Shown one piece after another: positions 26,623-36,759 of a stretch of 64,000 nucleotides of DNA. Each line of letters opens with the position of its first letter. Position 1 is the stretch's first letter. The notes under the pieces are model-generated. The model made no database searches. It was not told the origin of the DNA and worked only from the letters and a program-made list of their open reading frames with translations. The translations under genes and the position numbers were made by a program. The stretch spans positions 2,294,001 to 2,358,000 of the forward strand of contig NZ_RJUK01000001.1 in assembly GCF_003762925.1 (NCBI RefSeq). The letters run 5' to 3'. Source of the stretch: Marinimicrobium koreense. GTDB taxonomy: Bacteria; Pseudomonadota; Gammaproteobacteria; Pseudomonadales; Cellvibrionaceae.

Positions 26623-28782
26623 TCATCTGTCACCTCCCCTTCTCCAGGTGTGAAACTTCTCCAACCATTTCAAAACCGCCTCGGGTTTGTGGGCTTTTTT
26701 CCACTCGCCGGCGGTGTATTTGTTGGCTTCGGCAAGCGTTGGATAGGTGTGGATGGTGCCCAGTATTTTGTTCAGGCCCAGGCCGTGGCGCATGGCGAGG
26801 ATGAACTCGGCCATGAGGTTGCTCGCTTCGGTGCCAACGATGACCACGCCCAGGATTTTGTCCTTGCCTTTGGGCGTCAGGACTTTGATGAAGCCGGTGG
26901 TGGTGCTGTCGGCAATGGCGCGGTCGAGTTCGGCCAGTTCAAAGCGGGTGACTTCGTAGTCGATCTCCTGCGCCTTGGCGTCCGCTTCGCTGATGCCCAC
27001 CCGGGCAATTTCCGGGTCCAGGAAGGTAGTCCAGGGAATGACGGAGTAATCGACCTTGAAGCGTTTGAATTGCCCGAACAGGGCATTCACAGCGGCGTAC
27101 CAGGCCATGTGCGCGGCGGTGTGGGTGAACTGGTAGGGCCCGGCCACGTCGCCGGCAGCATAGATATTGGGGTAGAGCGTCTCCAGGTATTCGTTGGTGA
27201 CGACGGTGCGCTCGGTGCGAATGCCCAGTTGTTCCAGGCCATACCCGGTCAAGCGTGCTTTTCGGCCCACGGCCACCAGTACTTGGTCGAACGGGATGCG
27301 TTTTTCTTCGCCCTGGTGTTTGACCACCAGAACTTTTTCACCACCGTCACGCTCGCAGCGCAAGGCTTCGTGCCGGGTCAGCACCTCAACGCCATCGGCC
27401 ATCATCGCCTCACGTGCTATATCCGACACCTCATCGTCTTCTTTGGCAAGAATGCGCTCACCCCGTTCGATCTGACTCACTTTGGACCCCAGGCGGGCGA
27501 AGGCGTGAGACAGCTCCGACCCGATGGGGCCACCCCCGAGCACGATCAGGCGCTTGGGTGGTTCGTCCAGCTTGGCGAAGGTATCCCAGAGCGTATCGCT
27601 GGTAACGTAGCCGACGTCGTCCAGACCGGGCAACTCCGGCACCAGCGGCTCGGCCCCGGCGGCAATGACAATGCTCCGGGTGGTCAGGCGCTGGGTGCCT
27701 CCGTCGTTCAGCGCGATGTCGACGGTCCAGGGGTCCACAATAGTGGCGTAGCCCTGAACCACATCAACGCCCAGACCGGTGTAGCGCTCGACACTATCAT
27801 GCGGCTCGACCTCCTTGATGACCTTGTGAATCCGTTCCATCACGGTGCGGAAGCTGAAGGTCGGCTGCTGGGCGTTCAGGCCATAGTGGTCGGCGTGGCG
27901 CATCTGGTGGGCGACTTTGGCACTTTTGATCAGCGCTTTGCTGGGAACGCAGCCGTAGTTCAGGCAGTCGCCGCCCATTTTATGGGCTTCCACCAAAGTG
28001 ACTTTGGCTTTGACCGTCGCGGCGATGTAGGAAGAAACCAACCCGCCCGCGCCGCCGCCAATGACGACCAGATTACGATCAAACTGCCTGGGCTTGCTCC
28101 AGCCTTTGTAGGCGCGGCGCCGCTGAACCATGCGCACTATGCCTTTGGCAATCCAGGGGAAGATACCCAGTAGTGCAAAGGAGAGAATCAGTTCCAGCGA
28201 AAAAATCCCGCTCACACTGTCGATATCCGCCAATTGAGTGCCGGCATTCACGTAAACGGCGGTACCGCCGAGCATGCCCACCTGGCTGACCCAATAAAAG
28301 GTCCAGGTCTTCAGCCGCGTCACCCCCATCACCAGGTTGATGACGAAAAAGGGAAACAATGGAACCAGGCGCAGCGTAAAGAGGTAAAAGGCACCATCGT
28401 GCTCGATACCGCGGTTGATGGTCTTCAACCGCTCGCCAAAACGCTTCTGTACCGAATCACGTAAGACAAACCGGGACACCAGGAACGCCAGAGTAGCACC
28501 GACGCTGGATGCAAAAGACACCAGCAGCAGACCCTGCCCAAGACCAAACAGAGCGCCACCCGCCAGTGTCATGATGGCAGCTCCGGGCAAAGACAGGGCA
28601 GTAACGACGACATAGATAATGAAGTAGACCGCGGGTACCAATACCGGAAGTTCGGTCAGCCAATGATCAAACTGCGCCTGACTGTTTTTGAGTTGCTCAA
28701 GTGTCAGGTAGTCGTTCAAACCAAACCCGAAGAAAGCGGCCACCAGGGCGGCGACAAAGGTGATGATGATCAAGCGTTGCAT
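26623..28782 (-). CDS. TVP38/DedA-like membrane domain fused to FAD disulfide reductase
   Basis: 719 residues. Residues 1-225 form a TVP38/TMEM64 (SNARE-associated) membrane domain with about six helices. Residues 235-719 form a class I pyridine-nucleotide disulfide oxidoreductase. That part has FAD motif GGGAGGL, redox pair GGDCLNYGCVPSKAL, NADPH-binding GGGPIGSELSHAF, and C-terminal HTYPTLAEA. No heavy-metal Cys pair is visible at the C-terminus, so it is not a canonical MerA. The same fusion is known in other bacteria. The substrate is not. ATG 28782 has AAGGA upstream. Confidence 0.9.
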   Translation of the reverse strand: MQRLIIITFVAALVAAFFGFGLNDYLTLEQLKNSQAQFDHWLTELPVLVPAVYFIIYVVVTALSLPGAAIMTLAGGALFGLGQGLLLVSFASSVGATLAFLVSRFVLRDSVQKRFGERLKTINRGIEHDGAFYLFTLRLVPLFPFFVINLVMGVTRLKTWTFYWVSQVGMLGGTAVYVNAGTQLADIDSVSGIFSLELILSFALLGIFPWIAKGIVRMVQRRRAYKGWSKPRQFDRNLVVIGGGAGGLVSSYIAATVKAKVTLVEAHKMGGDCLNYGCVPSKALIKSAKVAHQMRHADHYGLNAQQPTFSFRTVMERIHKVIKEVEPHDSVERYTGLGVDVVQGYATIVDPWTVDIALNDGGTQRLTTRSIVIAAGAEPLVPELPGLDDVGYVTSDTLWDTFAKLDEPPKRLIVLGGGPIGSELSHAFARLGSKVSQIERGERILAKEDDEVSDIAREAMMADGVEVLTRHEALRCERDGGEKVLVVKHQGEEKRIPFDQVLVAVGRKARLTGYGLEQLGIRTERTVVTNEYLETLYPNIYAAGDVAGPYQFTHTAAHMAWYAAVNALFGQFKRFKVDYSVIPWTTFLDPEIARVGISEADAKAQEIDYEVTRFELAELDRAIADSTTTGFIKVLTPKGKDKILGVVIVGTEASNLMAEFILAMRHGLGLNKILGTIHTYPTLAEANKYTAGEWKKAHKPEAVLKWLEKFHTWRRGGDR

Positions 28783-28869
28783 TCTGCGTCCTTCTGATCT
28801 ACGAAATACCCTCTGCCGGTGGTTCCGGCGTGGGATTGAGTCGGTCTGTCGGCCCTAAGACCGGATTCT

Positions 28870-28890
28870 TACAAACGGGTGCCGTTTGTA
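28870..28890. promoter_or_regulatory. 9-bp perfect inverted repeat
   Basis: TACAAACGG-GTG-CCGTTTGTA, 88 bp upstream of the TVP38/reductase start and 101 bp upstream of the divergent HAD gene. It looks like a dimeric repressor operator for one or both genes. I cannot name the regulator. Confidence 0.5.
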
Positions 28891-28991
28891 CGCAACACCT
28901 GCGGTCAAAGATGCCCACAGGCGTTGGAGAGTGACTATGATAGCAGCTATGCTTTGACGGCAGTCCTTGCCCTCAAGCCCCGGAGCCACTT

Positions 28992-29672
28992 ATGTCCCAA
29001 CCGGTCCTTCTGTTCGATGTGATTGAAACGCTATTTTCTCTGCAACCACTTCGCGACCGAATGGCAGAGGAAGGGTTGGGGGAGCCGTACGCAGACTTGT
29101 TTTTTGCCCAGCTCTTGCGGGACGCCTTCGCGCTGTCTGCCACCGGGGTGTTTCATCCCTTTCCCGCTATCGCCGCCGGAACGCTAAAAGTTGTGTTAAG
29201 CAGTGCAGGCAAGGCGGCTGACGCGCCGCAAGTCAAGCGACTACTCTCAAGCTTCTCTGAGTTACCCGCGCATCCCGACGTGGCCCCCGCGTTGGCACAG
29301 GCCCGCTCAGCCGGCGTCAAAATCATCCTTCTTACCAACGGCTCCGCCGACAATACTCGCCAGCTGGTGGCTCGGGAGGGTCTGAGCGCGTTGGTGGACG
29401 GCATCGTTTCCATTGACGAGCACTCTGTCTGGAAACCCCAGCCCACGCTTTATCAGGCCGTGTGCAAACAGTTCAATACGCCCCAGGCAGAAACCACCGT
29501 AATTGCCGCCCATGCCTGGGACGTGCACGGAGCCCGGCAGGCGGGTCTGCGGGCCGTGTGGGTCGAGCGTCAGGATCACTACTTCCACGAGTTGATGAGC
29601 GCTCCATCGGGCGAGGCCCGTACGCTCCCAGAAGCCGTCTCGATGGCGTTGATCAGATCAGGCAGGCATTAA
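28992..29672 (+). CDS. HAD family hydrolase, 2-haloacid dehalogenase type
   Basis: 226-residue soluble HAD protein. Motif I is LLFDVIETLF (nucleophile Asp 9). It lacks the usual second Asp, as haloacid dehalogenases do. Motif II is LLTNGS, the lysine sits in VWKPQPTLY, and AAHAWDVHGARQAG is a dehalogenase-type C-terminal motif. Actual dehalogenation is not certain, since many such proteins act on other substrates. Start ATG 28992. Confidence 0.82.
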   Translation: MSQPVLLFDVIETLFSLQPLRDRMAEEGLGEPYADLFFAQLLRDAFALSATGVFHPFPAIAAGTLKVVLSSAGKAADAPQVKRLLSSFSELPAHPDVAPALAQARSAGVKIILLTNGSADNTRQLVAREGLSALVDGIVSIDEHSVWKPQPTLYQAVCKQFNTPQAETTVIAAHAWDVHGARQAGLRAVWVERQDHYFHELMSAPSGEARTLPEAVSMALIRSGRH

Positions 29673-29777
29673 GCCGGCCCCTCTCTACGTTGAATTTGAA
29701 GTTCTAGTCTTGCGCATTGCCGTAAATAGACACAACGCAAGGTGCGAGTGGCACTCCCCTGTTAATTCCGGTACACG

Positions 29778-30632
29778 CTACCACTCGAAAGCCGTATGGC
29801 GGGCGAGTTCCTCCGGCTCAAGAACCCCTTCGTACCGTCGGTCATCGATGATCCAGGTGGGGTAGCTAATGATATCTTCGCGCACGCAAACACGCGCCCT
29901 GGGCCCCTCTCGACCAAGAGGGCTGCACTCCACATAAGGCAACTGCTCTGAGGCCTGGTGAAACAGACGCTTTTGCTGTTGACACGCCGAGCACCAAGAG
30001 GCGCCATAGAAAACAGCCCCGCGCTCCTCCAGATGCTCAGCCAGGGCTTCAAGCTTGGCTGGTGGTGGCGGCTGCCAAAAGTCGCTGTAGTAATAAATGT
30101 GAAGGGATCCAGTCACCACCAAGGCCAGGATGGCTGAGTTCAACGGCCAGTACCACCAGACAGGTGATTGGGTCGCCGCCGGGCGCTGCCAGGCCAAAAG
30201 CGCGACTACCCCGGCCAGAGTTGCCAACGATGCCAGGCACCAGAGGCAAACAGTCTGCAGCTCCACCAGGCCTACCATCGTCAGGTAGAGGCTGATCGCC
30301 AACCCTGCCACTGACAGACGCCACACTCGCCGCCAACGCTTGGTGGGAGCCGGCGTGCTCAGGACCACCAGCAGCATCAGGGTGTACAGCACAAAACCCC
30401 AGAGCGACAGGGGCAGCCCCAGCACCCGGGACCAACGGCTATTCTGGACCAGGTCGCAGCCCGAGCCGTCACCACACAGCGCCGGCCCCGAGTCCAGCCA
30501 GGCAACGCCGGTCAGGTAACCGGTGATCGCCAGTCCCAGCCCCAGCAGTGCCAACAGCGGCCAGTTGGGCGGTGTATTCGTCCGGGTTTGCCTGGTTTTG
30601 GCACTCGGTTTTCGCGGGTGTTTTTTTGCCAT
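29778..30632 (-). CDS. VKOR family protein with thioredoxin-like domain
   Basis: 284 residues. A basic N-terminal tail, a four-to-five-helix VKOR domain (about 25-190), and a periplasmic thioredoxin-like domain (about 195-284). The quinone-side redox pair is CLWC. The shuttle cysteines are CGDGSGC. The thioredoxin part has WCSACQQQK. The protein would oxidise periplasmic dithiols with quinone as acceptor, as an alternative to DsbB. It lies next to the mer promoter on the opposite strand. Confidence 0.92.
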   Translation of the reverse strand: MAKKHPRKPSAKTRQTRTNTPPNWPLLALLGLGLAITGYLTGVAWLDSGPALCGDGSGCDLVQNSRWSRVLGLPLSLWGFVLYTLMLLVVLSTPAPTKRWRRVWRLSVAGLAISLYLTMVGLVELQTVCLWCLASLATLAGVVALLAWQRPAATQSPVWWYWPLNSAILALVVTGSLHIYYYSDFWQPPPPAKLEALAEHLEERGAVFYGASWCSACQQQKRLFHQASEQLPYVECSPLGREGPRARVCVREDIISYPTWIIDDRRYEGVLEPEELARHTAFEW

Positions 30633-30791
30633 TCGGATCGGCTCGCTGCTGGGTTTTAATTCTTGGGCGTTCGGGTCATTAAGACGCCGACTTTACTGGA
30701 TCTTACCATCTGGGGTGAGATGCACAACGCACCGGCCGTCACTGTTGGCAATCAGACGGGACGGCTGCACCTACCCTGCCTTTTCTGGGCA

Positions 30792-30822
30792 TTGACTCCG
30801 TAGCCGACTACGGTAGTAGTCT
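30792..30822 (+). promoter_or_regulatory. MerR-controlled mer promoter
   Basis: -35 TTGACT (30792-30797), spacer of exactly 19 bp containing the dyad CCGTAG-CCGA-CTACGG, and -10 TAGTCT (30817-30822). The over-long spacer with a centred dyad is the hallmark of MerR-activated promoters. The layout matches that of Tn501/Tn21 PmerT. Confidence 0.85.
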
Positions 30823-30853
30823 CTTCTCAATGACCCATGTTCAGAGGTGAGTG

Positions 30854-31204
30854 ATGACGAGCTCCAATTCAGGTGGCGGCCCCCTGGCGGCTGGAGGCAT
30901 CGCCGCGCTTCTGGCATCGGCCTGCTGCATCGGGCCACTGGTACTGATTACCCTGGGCGTTTCCGGTGCCTGGATCGGGAACCTGACAGCGCTCGAACCC
31001 TATCGTCCGATTTTCATCGGCGTCGCGTTGGTGGCCATGTTCTTCGCCTGGCGCCGCATCTACCGACCGGCGGAAAAGTGCCAGCCGGGAGAAGTGTGCG
31101 CCATACCGCGAGTCCGGGTCGCCTATAAAGTGATCTTCTGGATGGTATCCATCCTGGTCCTGATCGCCCTGCTGTTTCCCTACACCCTGCCTCTGTTCTA
31201 TTAA
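30854..31204 (+). CDS. merT: Mercuric ion transporter MerT
   Basis: 116-residue inner-membrane protein with three helices that takes up Hg(II) for reduction. The first helix holds the vicinal pair in ASACCIGPL. A cytoplasmic loop has the second pair (KCQPGEVC). These are the known Hg-relay cysteines. ATG 30854 has GAGG 6 nt upstream, better than the overlapping GTG at 30851. First gene of merTPA. Confidence 0.94.
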   Translation: MTSSNSGGGPLAAGGIAALLASACCIGPLVLITLGVSGAWIGNLTALEPYRPIFIGVALVAMFFAWRRIYRPAEKCQPGEVCAIPRVRVAYKVIFWMVSILVLIALLFPYTLPLFY

Positions 31205-31218
31205 GAAGGAGATCGGCC

Positions 31219-32927
<1,709 letters not shown>

Positions 32928-32930
32928 AGG

Positions 32931-33869
32931 TTAGTCTGCAGGCCGCCAAACTTCCACTTGGTGGCCTGCAAAATGCGTCGTCCAAACTCGGCCTTCGGCG
33001 TCTATAGCCACCGCCATCTCGGAATGACCGGGACCTTCAGAAGCGGTACCGAAGGCCGTCAGAAAATCGCCCTCGGCCGTGAATTTCTGGATGCGATCGT
33101 TATAGAAGTCGGCGACGAACACGGTTCCATCAGGAGCGACGTCAATTGAGGTCGCGGTAGTAAACCATCCCCTGAAGGGGCCAAAAATATTCATGCCGAA
33201 GGGCCCACCCCATTTACGGATGAAGGTTCCATCCGGACCAAACTGTTGGACCCGATCGTTATAACCATCGGCGACATAGAAGCCACCGTCCGGGGCGAGC
33301 GCGACGTCAGCGGGGTAACTGAACTCGCCGGGACCTCTGCCTGCGCCGCCCCAGGACTCCAGCACCTCGCCATCCGGCGTGATGTGCACAATGCGCTGGC
33401 CGTAACTATCGGCAATCAATAAGGTTCCGTCGGCACGCACCGCCACGCCGCCGGGGCTGTCGAGACCGTCTTCCGCTTCAATGGCGCGTTCATGCTCGCC
33501 GGCCAGCGTAAAAACGTGTACCACATCGTTTAAATAGTCGGGCACATAGAGCTTGTCATTGGCAATAGTGATGTTCATCGGTCGACCGAGATTTTCGGCA
33601 CCGAAGTCACGCAGAAACTTGCCCTTCTTATCCAGTACCTGAATGCGGCTATTGCGGGCATCGGCGATGAACACTTCCTCAGCGGTGACGGCGATACCGG
33701 TGGGGCTGTCAAACTCGGCCGGGCCCTCGCCTTTTTTGCCCCAGCTTTGCACCAACTCATAGGGCGGCTCCTGATTCCAGTTGATCGCCCCACCCGCCCC
33801 AAGAAACAGGGCAAGGAGCACCAGAATCGCAAGTAAACCGTAGCCCAGCCATCTGCCCAATCGGATCAT
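32931..33869 (-). CDS. Membrane-anchored NHL-repeat propeller
   Basis: 312 residues. One N-terminal membrane anchor (about 8-30), then six NHL-type repeats (about 40-310) with recurring SPTGIAV/SPGGVAV, IADARNSRIQ, VADGYNDRVQQF and VADFYNDRIQKF blades. It is probably periplasmic. NHL propellers bind ligands or proteins, and no catalytic function is evident. It is the last gene of the HMA-outer membrane-NHL cassette and ends 3 bp from merA. Confidence 0.82.
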   Translation of the reverse strand: MIRLGRWLGYGLLAILVLLALFLGAGGAINWNQEPPYELVQSWGKKGEGPAEFDSPTGIAVTAEEVFIADARNSRIQVLDKKGKFLRDFGAENLGRPMNITIANDKLYVPDYLNDVVHVFTLAGEHERAIEAEDGLDSPGGVAVRADGTLLIADSYGQRIVHITPDGEVLESWGGAGRGPGEFSYPADVALAPDGGFYVADGYNDRVQQFGPDGTFIRKWGGPFGMNIFGPFRGWFTTATSIDVAPDGTVFVADFYNDRIQKFTAEGDFLTAFGTASEGPGHSEMAVAIDAEGRVWTTHFAGHQVEVWRPAD

Positions 33870-33881
33870 GCGCGGTCTCTT

Positions 33882-34796
33882 CTAGAAGTTGTGACGAAAG
33901 CCTGCGCGCAGGATGTAGTCGTACTGGATCGCGTCACCCCTGGGGTCTGCGGCCACCGGCAACTGTACCGTTCCTTCAAGGATCCAACTCCGGGTGACGT
34001 ACTGCAGGCCGGGAGCCAACAGCCACTGGGTACCCCCCGAGTCCGGATCGAGACCGGAACCCATCTCGTCCCGCTCACGATGGATGAGATTGGACTCGAG
34101 CAACGCATAGACGAAGCCCGGTGCGCCGCCCTTCAGACTCCCCGGCCAGACCCGGTACTGCAACGAGGCGTCGAAGCGCGTTTCATCGCCTCGCGCGAAA
34201 CCCTCGTGACGACCGTTTTCACGATACAGCAGCTGCGCGTCCCACTGGTACTGCAGCGTTTGATAGGTGACCACGACGCCGCCGAAGGCATCCCAGGCGC
34301 CATCGCCCGCCTGCAGTGGTCGCGGCAACTTGCCGAGCTCGTCGCGATCATTGGTATCGCCGGTGGGTGCGGTGACACCGAGCAGGGGAGCCACGCGAAA
34401 GGTGCCACCCGTGAAGTCATTCTGGTACAGCGTGTAGCGGCCAAACAGCGAGGCGTCGCCGAAGCCGTCGGTGCCACGCTCGACTCGGCCCAGAGGCGTG
34501 GTGACTTCAAGCTCTCTGTCGAAAAAATAGGGAACCATGCCGAAAACGGCCACCTTTGAATTGACCCCGTAACCCAGCACGCTGCCCAGCGCCTGCACCG
34601 AGACGTCGCGATTCATGGGCCCGCCGCCGGAGCGCTCGCGCAGCACCAATTGCTCGCGCCAGAGGGTTTGTCCCTCGGCCACCGGCAGCGCAGTGTTGAA
34701 CGTATTGGGAGCGGCGGTCACAGTGCTCGTACCAGCCAGCAGCAGGACACCAAGCAGCGCTGACACATTTCCGGTTGGAGTGTGGTTACCGCGCAT
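33882..34796 (-). CDS. Outer-membrane beta-barrel, phenol-MetA/transporter-like
   Basis: 304 residues with a signal peptide ending VTAA. The mature part alternates like a barrel and ends in the aromatic residue F (FRHNF). It resembles the MetA-pathway/transporter outer-membrane family, with FGDASLFGRYTLYQ and GVTAPTGDTNDRD. ATG 34796 has GGGAGG 5 nt upstream and overlaps the preceding HMA gene. It may be a porin for the metal cassette. That is inference. Confidence 0.75.
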   Translation of the reverse strand: MRGNHTPTGNVSALLGVLLLAGTSTVTAAPNTFNTALPVAEGQTLWREQLVLRERSGGGPMNRDVSVQALGSVLGYGVNSKVAVFGMVPYFFDRELEVTTPLGRVERGTDGFGDASLFGRYTLYQNDFTGGTFRVAPLLGVTAPTGDTNDRDELGKLPRPLQAGDGAWDAFGGVVVTYQTLQYQWDAQLLYRENGRHEGFARGDETRFDASLQYRVWPGSLKGGAPGFVYALLESNLIHRERDEMGSGLDPDSGGTQWLLAPGLQYVTRSWILEGTVQLPVAADPRGDAIQYDYILRAGFRHNF

Positions 34797-35103
34797 CACG
34801 GCCTCCCGATCCGCTGTCAGCCTCCGAGTAGGATCGCAGCGTAAAGCCCGCCTCCTTGACGGCCTGACGCGCCCGCTCTTCGGAGAGTGTTTTGTCGTCT
34901 TGAAGGGTGACACGCACCACGCTTTCCCCCACGTCGACCTCGACGTCGGTGACGCCGTCGATCTTTTTCAGACGCTTCTCGATACCGAAAGCACAGAACG
35001 GACAGGCGAGACCGTCCACACCCAGTACGTATACATTGTCGGCGGCCAGTGCGGAAGTGCTGAGCACCAGACCCGCCAACAGCAGGGATAGTCTTGTAGC
35101 CAT
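34786..35103 (-). CDS. Periplasmic heavy-metal-associated (MerP-like) protein
   Basis: 105 residues. Signal peptide to about residue 20, then an HMA fold with metal site GLACPFC in the usual loop, and a polar C-terminal tail. CPFC differs from the CAAC of the merP in this window. ATG 35103 has GAGAGG 7 nt upstream. It leads a three-gene unit with the outer-membrane and NHL genes. A metal-capture role is likely. The metal is not known. Confidence 0.82.
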   Translation of the reverse strand: MATRLSLLLAGLVLSTSALAADNVYVLGVDGLACPFCAFGIEKRLKKIDGVTDVEVDVGESVVRVTLQDDKTLSEERARQAVKEAGFTLRSYSEADSGSGGRDAR

Positions 35104-35144
35104 GACGAAGCCTCTCTTTATGAACAGACAATGACAGTCCAATA

Positions 35145-35162
35145 CTTGGCGTTAACGCCAAG
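35145..35162. promoter_or_regulatory. 18-bp perfect palindrome upstream of the HMA cassette
   Basis: CTTGGCGTTAACGCCAAG, 42 bp before the HMA start. Its 7-4-7 layout resembles CueR/MerR-family dyads more than a helix-turn-helix repressor site. The half-sites differ from those at the merT promoter. The regulator is unknown. Confidence 0.5.
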
Positions 35163-35361
35163 GCTCATCAATCGCTCCGATTGACATCCACCCGTGTACT
35201 GAAAGGGACGCCTGCCTAGTTGCGCGCCACCTTGAATTATTACAATGAGTTCAAAAAAGCCTTACCGTGATTGCGTACAGCTCACCCGAGCTCTGGCGCA
35301 ATTCGACTTGCACTCACTGAAGGTCTGCCCAGGGATGACCGACACTCCCGCCTCGCTCGTC

Positions 35362-35757
35362 CTAATCTCGATACAGCGACGCTATCATGGGGCAAGTAAT
35401 GTTGGACTGGCTCAGGCAGGATCGAACCATCCCATCGAGCACCTTTTCTATCTGTCGAAGCCCACGAATCTTTGCCCGCACCTCGAGCAATTTGCTTTCG
35501 CCCAATCCCCTGGCTTCATCGCAGTGGGTGCCATCATCCAGCCTCAGTAACTCGCCCACTTCCTTCAGGCTGAAACCCAACCACTGAGCCGATCGAATAA
35601 AGTGCAAGCGGGACAAGGCGCGCTCATCGTACTGGCGTATGCCGCCATAGGGTTTTTCCGGCTCCGGCATCAGGTCGCAGCGCTGATAGTAGCGAATGGT
35701 CTCGACATTTACACCGGCGGCCTTCGCCAGGGTACCAATGGTCATGGATGTACTCAT
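35362..35757 (-). CDS. merR: Mercury-responsive regulator MerR
   Basis: 131 residues. The N-terminal winged helix reads TIGTLAKAAGVNVETIRYYQR. The dimer helix follows. The three Hg(II) ligands of MerR can be placed at Cys in GTHCDEA, SCLSQ and ITCPMI. These positions match Tn501 MerR C82, C117 and C126. ATG 35757 is preferred because 35775 lacks a ribosome site. Unusually, it lies 4.5 kb from the merT promoter it should control and points away from it. Confidence 0.93.
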   Translation of the reverse strand: MSTSMTIGTLAKAAGVNVETIRYYQRCDLMPEPEKPYGGIRQYDERALSRLHFIRSAQWLGFSLKEVGELLRLDDGTHCDEARGLGESKLLEVRAKIRGLRQIEKVLDGMVRSCLSQSNITCPMIASLYRD

Positions 35758-35832
35758 CAAGTGTTGCCCCCCCATTCCGGTGCGAACTCAAGCCTGGCCC
35801 GGTGTTGATCGTCTATAAAGAACATCGGGTGG

Positions 35833-36759
35833 CTATTCGAAAGAATACACCAGTCCCAATGACCATTGTCGGCGCGTCGTGAACTGTAAGCTGCCACTCA
35901 GATCCCGACTGACCGGCACCACCGTGCTGGCCCGGACCGCCAGCACTGGGGTAAAGGTGTATTGCGCCGAGAAGGAGGCATTCACCCACTGCCCCCCGGT
36001 GTTGGGCAGCTCGCCACCAAAACGGGTGTGCGCATCAGCCTCACGCATTTCCAGCGCACCCTGCAGGGCCAGCCCGTAGTCACTGGAGTAACTCACGCCA
36101 GCGGACAGGTTGGTTTCCCCTTCAAATGAGTATTCGCGACTGTTTTCCCCCGTTTCCGAGTGACTCAGGGAGACGAAGGTTTTCCAGCGTGCCTGCTGAC
36201 TGTAAGCCCGCGCCCAGTATACCCACGCCGTGCCACCCCAGGCTCCCTGCCCCGGTTGCATGTCCTCAAGAAACAGCGGAGAGCCATTGTCTTCCTCCCC
36301 GGTGGGTATACGGACGGCCAAACCGTAAGTGAGCTGCTGGCGATTAAACACTGTTATCTTTTCCGGTGTGTAACTTGCCGACAGAAGGCTATCACCCACC
36401 CCCGTCGACACCTGATTGGCTTCGTTGCTGATCCCCACTTGGCGTTCGTGACGAACGTAGGAGGTCAAGGCTCCCAGCGTCCAGCGGTCGGTCAGGCCGT
36501 ACCCAAAGTTTACCAGCACGGTTTCGCTCGTCCGATCCCGATCGGTTTCATCATTGATTCGTTCACTGCCCGCCACCAGGTCGCTGATATCGTGAAAATT
36601 ATAGTCGATTGACAACTGCGCCTCGCCCACCTTAGTGGCGACAAACCCGTCGGAATTCGACAGGGGCACACCCGCACAACTGCAGGTGGCGGACAGGGCA
36701 GCGGGGCCGTAGAGAGCCGCACTGATCGAAGCCATTCCGATTCCAAGCCAACGGTTCAT
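35833..36759 (-). CDS. Outer-membrane transporter-like barrel with N-terminal CSC
   Basis: 308 residues. Signal peptide (about 1-23), then the mature start TCSCAGVPLSN with a close Cys pair. A barrel-like body of alternating strands ends in aromatic F/E (VYSFE). ATGA overlap with the DUF3179 stop shows tight coupling. A metal-linked outer-membrane function is suggested by the CSC motif and context, not proven. Confidence 0.7.
   Translation of the reverse strand: MNRWLGIGMASISAALYGPAALSATCSCAGVPLSNSDGFVATKVGEAQLSIDYNFHDISDLVAGSERINDETDRDRTSETVLVNFGYGLTDRWTLGALTSYVRHERQVGISNEANQVSTGVGDSLLSASYTPEKITVFNRQQLTYGLAVRIPTGEEDNGSPLFLEDMQPGQGAWGGTAWVYWARAYSQQARWKTFVSLSHSETGENSREYSFEGETNLSAGVSYSSDYGLALQGALEMREADAHTRFGGELPNTGGQWVNASFSAQYTFTPVLAVRASTVVPVSRDLSGSLQFTTRRQWSLGLVYSFE

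Noticed and set aside
26614-28173. 519-codon frame opposite the TVP38/reductase gene
   Set aside because: Antisense shadow. The minus strand encodes intact FAD, NADPH and CxxxxC motifs.
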